NCBI RefSeq assembly: GCF_029227915.1
Contig: NC_079881.1
Location: 17,087,501-17,151,500 of the forward strand
Reading direction: 5' to 3'
Length of the DNA stretch: 64,000 nt
Origin: Hydractinia symbiolongicarpus
Lineage: Eukaryota; Cnidaria; Hydrozoa; Anthoathecata; Hydractiniidae
Made by a program: the position numbers and the translations under genes. A model generated the notes under the pieces. That model had not been told where the DNA came from, made no database searches, and saw nothing but the letters and a program-made list of their open reading frames with translations. Numbering within the stretch: the first letter of the stretch is position 1; the number at the start of each line of letters is the position of its first letter. This document shows positions 58,793 to 64,000 of the stretch, one piece after another.

Positions 58793-60984
58793 ACTTAGTA
58801 TTTATTAACGTGGAAATTTTGAAGGAAAACGCAAAAATGCACTTTCTCAGCGAATCGCGGAAAAAATATTGAGACTGATGCAGTTTTTCCTTCATTTTCC
58901 AAATAAAGACAAAGCTGTCAAACAGTCAATGCTCTGCAGCCGGCAGGCTGCAAGGTCGCTTCCTTGGCACACACGTAGGCCAGGCAGACAGCGTTGAAAA
59001 GTTGCTAGTCACATTCTTTAGCACGCCTGCACGCCGATATAATTCACGTCGTAGACCACGAAGGCCCTGAAATTCGTGAATAATGGCCTTGCTGAATCCA
59101 GCAACAATTATCACATTTAAGAATTTAAACTTTATGAAATAACCTAAGATCCGAACTTCTTAGTTCACTCTAAACATTTACAAGTGAATTTTGACAAGTT
59201 CATAATGTGTGAATCTAATATAGAAATAGCCTACGCAAATTACTTATGGTGGCGAACTTCGAAACTAGCTGTCTTGTTTCAACATATTTTGTCCACGATT
59301 GTGATTCAACTCCTCAATTGAAGTAACCAAAATAAATAATAAATATAAATGAAAATATGTACAACAAAAATAATTTGATCGAAATAGAAATAGATTTATC
59401 GAAAATATTTGGAGAAAAAGCAATGAGTACCTAATCAGATTCGGGCTTGTGTTTGTATTGCGTTATATTTGTCCGTTTACGGTTTGTTAAGTTTTTATGG
59501 CAAGAATTAGATATAATTTCGGAAATTAGTAACAGTCCTGAGTGTAAGAATTTTACATTTTGACCACTAATTGCCCATTGTTCTTTAAGACGCCAATTGT
59601 TCTTTACGATAAAACTTAACATTCAGGAAACTAAATTAACTTGTAACTTTCCTTGCGATTGTTTTTTTGCTCATTCTTTGTGATTAAAAAAAAGATATTC
59701 GATATTTTCCAACCATGACCACTTATGAAATAATTAAAAAGAAAAACGCATCATAACTTCCTTTGAAAGAACGATGAGTGGGCAAAAGTGGTGCTGATAA
59801 TTTCCTTAATTGTTTTATTTACGTTTCCTAAAAGCATGCAATTTACTCATTCAAAACAAAATATACTGCAGTAATGCTTGCAAAATTAAGACAAAGTTAT
59901 CTCAGCCAAGGGTTGTATTTCACGTGTTTTGTATCCCTAGGGTAAGATAAAGTGCTAAGCGTAGTAACTCTGAAGCTAAAAAACTTCTGCTTAAGTAAAT
60001 AGACAACTTTGATGTGGATCAAACTGGCGGGGTTTTGTATGCGTGATTTGCCAACTTAGCAGATAAGGTTCCGATCTGTCTTCTTGAAGCGTAAGATTCT
60101 CTAATGGATTTATTTTTTATACTATATAAAAAAAGCAATAAAAATGACAAGTTAATATACTTGTTGTAAGTTTTTTTTCCAACATATTGACAACCACCTT
60201 CAACGCCCCACATTTCAGAAATTATTGCCTTACCCGAAGCGCTCTAATCCTTCTAGTTCTCTAAGCCAAAAAAATATAAGATATGTACAGGGTTATACGA
60301 AAAATTATGTTGAGCTAAGACAACTAAGATTGTCGCCACACGTAATTACATAGGCTATATCTATATCAAATTGACATATTTTCATCTTGTGACACTTGTC
60401 AATGTTCAAAGTAGAATACGGATCTTTGGTTAAGTGCAAACTCTTGAAATTTGCTAACCATTTTACACGAATTTTGACCCGGGTGTGCATTATTTCAATA
60501 TGCGGGCGTGCTAGAGAGCACGACTATCAAATTTTATAAAACTGTTTGCCTGGCCTACGTGTGTCGCTTTTGTCCTTATTTTAAAAGGGCGATAAAAATG
60601 CCCTTGTCCAAAATTGTAGTTTTTTTACACAAAAATTTCCAAAAAATTACAATTCATAGAAGTGTTCAAAATGGTAGCCTTCAAACAAAAACTAAACAAG
60701 TAAAAGTTTTGATGTAAATTTTTTTAATGCGTTTCTTAGTTGCTAAGGTACACTAAACGATCTACACTTTGTAAATAGTTTGATACAAAAATTTTTACAA
60801 AAATTATACTTCATGGAGGCATCAAAATGGTAAAAAACTATGAAAACACATAAAGATTTGAAGTATAGTTTGTCTCTAGTGTGTTCACTGTCGTACACTA
60901 AACATATTCTACACTTTTATAATTAGAGGTGGTTGTAAACATCAATTAACAAATCCAATCACAAACTCGTAATAAAATTCCTCC
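58793..60984. other. No gene confirmed
   Basis: 58926-59110 is GC-richer than its surroundings and open on the minus strand (FSKAIIHEFQGLRGLRREL...), so it could be an exon; part of it (CTGCCTGGCCTACGTGTGTG) recurs at 60544-60564, suggesting a repeat instead. Confidence 0.3.
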
Positions 60985-61461
60985 TTAAAACTTTTCTACT
61001 AAGAATCCAAGAACTCCTGCTCCTGTCGCTCCAAGAGCACCAATCCATCCCAAGATATAACTCCATCCATAATTATAGATTGAACGACGTTCCGCTTTAC
61101 TGCCATAAATAATCAAGGCAAGTGCCATGCATCCCGTAGCAGCGAGTAGGAAAAGAGATGCGAAAAATCCTTTAACTTTATCAGAAACTAATCCTAAGAT
61201 CGACATTAGTATACCACCAGCAGCAGCTAAACATGAAATAATGGCGAATGCGCGAACAGCTTTGAACCAAACCTAAAGGTCCTCAGCCCTAAAGTAGTCA
61301 TCAAAGGAATAGCACCTTACGTGTCCACATGCTTTCCACAACCCTTGTCCAACATTACTACTGAATTTACTTACAAGCCAGTAATTTCCACCGGTACATG
61401 CTGCAAGAAAGATGAATGCACCAATGCTACCAACGATCAGTAGAATTTTACCCACGCCCAT
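60985..61461 (-). CDS. Claudin/PMP22-like tetraspan membrane protein with one in-frame TAG
   Basis: From ATG at 61461 one frame runs 158 codons to the stop at 60985, broken only by TAG at 61275-61273. Four membrane segments: ILLIVGSIGAFIFLAAC, FAIISCLAAAGGILMSIL, FFASLFLLAATGCMALALII and YILGWIGALGATGAGVLGFL. The first extracellular loop has the family signature W...GLW-x2-C-x4-C (NYWL, GLWKACGHVRC). Family knowledge: such proteins form cell junctions or modulate channels at the plasma membrane. The size (157 residues) is typical of PMP22/claudin relatives. The TAG sits just before the second helix (AEDL-stop-VWFKAVRAF). It may be a point mutation of CAG, an allele, or lie within a 48-nt GTAAGG..TTTAG mini-intron (61320-61273), whose removal would keep the frame but also drop the second loop Cys. 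Confidence 0.7.
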
Positions 61462-62265
61462 TTTATCAAGAACTAAAAAAAATATCTATTTCTGTCGAAT
61501 TTGAAAAAACACAAAACGGTACAAAATAAAGCAGCTTTGTGAAGATACTCTTTGATGTTTTATATAAATTGTTTTTGAGAAATGAAAGATAACTTTTTTA
61601 AAAAATGCGTGTACTGAATTAAGTTTGATTTTTTTTTTTTTTTTTACATTATTGTTAAATGAATGAGAATATACTTACAAATTTTATCTAACCTTTAACC
61701 TGCGAGTTCAAAACCAGAAATAAAAACTTAAAAGTAACATTACCATTTCATGCGCCTGCCCATGACATACCCAAAGTCCAATTCCATTTTAGATTGGAAG
61801 GAAAGTTTCTAGTACTTTAGGCAGGTAATTTAGTTAACGGAAATATCTAATTTGGGGAAGTGACAAATTTAAGGTAATTTTAATGGTAACAATCACGTCT
61901 AAATGATATAATCTTAAAACGTGTTGTATCATAAAAGGATAAAAAACATATAGTTGTTGCTTAGTTACCTGTTGTTCATTGATCATTTAATTGAGGAAAG
62001 TCCGTCTAAGGTTTTAATATTATATAATTCCTTGTTGTTGCGTATGAAAAAACGTATGTACAAAACCATTTTATTCTTATGACTAGTTGATACAAGCAGG
62101 GCTCGGACCAGACTCGTGAAGGTTGGCGAGAATAAAATGACGCTGTTTTTAAAGACAACCTTTAAAGTTACTAACTAAAGAAGCGTGTGTGCCAAATTCT
62201 TTATTATTTGGTAGTTTAAAATGTGAAAGAGAAGAAATAAAGATGTTTTTCGCACGTTTTGATAC
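61462..62265. other. Upstream flank of the claudin-like gene
   Basis: AT-rich with a T-run at 61630-61646. The first 220 bp are also present, diverged, at 63200-63410. Confidence 0.45.
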
Positions 62266-62267
62266 CT

Positions 62268-62432
62268 ACGGGAACGTCTCTAAAACGTCTTTAACACGTC
62301 ACGAAAGATATTTTTTTCCGTCTGCTGTCAAAGACGTCTTTAGGCGTTATGATTTTAGGCGGGTCAGAGACGTCTCAACTACATTTCATCTGGTCTTTAA
62401 AAGACGTTTTAAAGACGTCTTTAAGACGTCTC
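62268..62432. repeat. GACGTC-rich degenerate minisatellite
   Basis: At least nine AAGACGTCTTT/AACGTCT-like units of 10-13 bp in 165 bp, several of them self-complementary. Confidence 0.7.
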
Positions 62433-62891
62433 ATGTTTACTGGGTGCTTATATAGCCAACTAGTGTAGAAAAGAAAAAATTGTATTACCCTTCCTTGTTA
62501 ATTAGAAACAAAATAGATACGAACAAGAAATTACCTCTCCAACAGAAACTTTAAACAAAAGTAGTTCCTCTTTTCAAGATAAGGCTGTCCTTTTAATTAA
62601 GATTCCGTAATAGCAATCATTTCCTTCTTTGTGAAAATATTTCCAGCTAGCGTTAACTCTTTTATTAGTCAGTAAAATAAAACATCTACTCATAATACTC
62701 ACTTTATTGATGAATTTTCGCGACTAAAGAGCTAGAACAAATGCAAAATCTATAACACAAAACCACCACACAACACAAAAACCTTTGTTCTTGGTGAAAC
62801 TTCGTACCTGAATTTTTTTCACTAACTTTATTTAAGTGAAAACAGCTTAAAACTTTGTACATCCGATAATAACATTCGTGGGCTTCACAAA

Positions 62892-62928
62892 CAAAATTGG
62901 GTTGTGTAACCAACACAACCCAATTTTG
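62892..62928. repeat. Perfect 16-bp hairpin with 5-nt loop
   Basis: CAAAATTGGGTTGTGT and its complement around AACCA. It lies in otherwise featureless AT-rich sequence. Confidence 0.9.
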
Positions 62929-63099
62929 ACTTTAACAAATCTTTGAGACTGATCTGAATCTATAGTGTTTTAAAGTTCGTGACAGGATTAATCTCAGAGC
63001 TGCCAACACAAAGTCGCAGTATTTATTACACGTTGTTTAAATTTAAATAAAAGAAGGATTTTTACATGTGATAGACTTGACACCGGTAATAGTTGTTCA

Positions 63100-63410
63100 A
63101 AAATCGTCACCACAAGAAGTTACATAGTCTATTTCTATATCAGACTCACATATTTTGAACTTGTCAGCGATGTCAATGATCAGTAGAATTTTACCCACGC
63201 CTATTTTACTAAGAACTAAAAAAACGTTATTTAGGTCGAATTTTAAATTTTAGAAATAGAGAAACTTTGTGAAGAAATGCTTTCTCTTTTATTAAGTGTT
63301 TTTAAGAAATGAAAAATTTTTTTGTTTTGAAAAATGCATGCATTGAGTTAAGTATGAATTTTCTCACATTATTTTTTAATACATGAGAATATACTTAAAA
63401 AATATGAGGT
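63100..63410 (-). pseudogene. Rearranged partial copy of the claudin-like gene region
   Basis: 63105-63172 matches 60333-60400 (downstream of the claudin-like gene) and 63175-63405 matches 61430-61675 (its first codons and upstream flank); the 1-kb gene body between them is missing. The first codons are still readable on the minus strand (GVGKILLII), but the start ATG has become ATA. The junction lies at a GTCAATG motif. A duplicate that lost its body. Confidence 0.7.
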
Positions 63411-64000
63411 AATAGTTGTTGGAAATATGTTCCTAAATAAACAGAAAAAGATTCAAAAAGTTGTACTTGTAATTAGTTTTGACTCAATGATTTTTTGTTT
63501 ACGGCGATAGTGAGGTATGAGTTTTTCATTACAATACTCACGAAATTATTTTCGTCCTAAATTTTAGGTGAGTATTTAAATATTCGCACACAAGCAACTC
63601 GCGAGCGCTCATTGTCACTTTCGTTCTATTACACACTTCATATTTTCTAAGGAAAACGAGAGGGGTCTTTTGCAATTGCAAGGAGTTTGATTGGATACTT
63701 CCCTGTCGGGCAGGTGAAACATGTTTCACAGAAACAGGAAAAAAACGGTACCTGCTCCTGATGACGGCCGTTTTGGCAGCCGATCATTCTCGTTGTTTTG
63801 GCAGTCTACACCTATTGTTTTTCTTCCGTTCTGTTTCATTTCATTTTGAGTTAAAATACTTTTACTTTAATTGCATAACGTTAAGGCGCGCTAATTTTTA
63901 CAATTTCCAAGCGTTGATAATTTGTTTTTTTGAACAAACGGGTTGCTGGACGAAAAGAAACGCAATAACTCGTTTACCTACAGGCACTATTTCCGCAACT
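63411..64000. other. No feature seen
   Basis: AT-rich end of the window; no gene recognised. Confidence 0.4.

Overview
This is a window of an AT-rich, transposon-dense animal nuclear genome. Genes are split by GT-AG introns, nothing is organised as an operon, and every class of eukaryotic transposable element is present. The mix (RAG1-like transposase, Penelope-like and CR1/L2-like retroelements, Helitrons, a DZIP3-type HEPN/P-loop/FN3/ankyrin gene, an MFSD8-like transporter, creatinase, a claudin-like tetraspan protein) suggests a non-bilaterian metazoan, most likely a cnidarian (perhaps a hydrozoan). That placement is inference and I cannot fix the species.

Layout. 1-2755 (-): a broken multi-exon RAG1-like gene with the N-terminal zinc region, a RING-like finger and two exons carrying the likely first and second catalytic Asp; it runs off the left edge. 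3.7-4.6 kb (+): traces of an integrase-core transposase. 5.7-9.5 kb: Helitron-related fragments, a protease-like pseudogene and a 261-bp fold-back element. 11.5 kb and 13.4-14.6 kb (-): a pseudogene scrap and its intact relative, an MFSD8-like MFS transporter. 16.8-19.9 kb (+): a degenerate CR1/L2-like LINE with a signal-2A-like leader. 22.1-23.5 kb: a pogo-type DNA transposon interrupted by a (TA)n array. 23.6-31.2 kb (+): a decayed HEPN - P-loop helicase-like - FN3 gene followed by an intact ankyrin exon. 32.6-33.8 kb: a complete small PIF/Harbinger element (TAA target duplication) that carries only a Myb/SANT-type gene. 36-40 kb: Helitron copies, including one with both canonical ends. 40.35-40.81 kb: a compound microsatellite. 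41.7-46.7 kb: two nearly identical Penelope-like elements in a head-to-head palindrome, inserted as one unit. 48.8-53.3 kb (+): a five-exon creatinase gene with a MITE in intron 3. 53.5-54.1 kb: a pogo-type MITE. 56.3 kb: a 130-bp mini-Helitron. 57.3-58.8 kb: an exact 724-bp tandem duplication. 61.0-61.5 kb (-): a claudin/PMP22-like gene with one in-frame TAG, and at 63.1-63.4 kb a rearranged partial copy of it.

Host genes (transporter, creatinase, claudin-like, ankyrin/HEPN gene) have no evident functional link; they are islands between mobile elements. Many coding regions carry single-base frameshifts. Real decay is the simplest reading for the repeats, but consensus errors in the assembly should be excluded before calling the creatinase, claudin-like and HEPN genes dead. 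The strongest findings are the RAG1-like gene, the single-event Penelope palindrome with its target-site duplication, and the transposase-less Harbinger element with its Myb gene.
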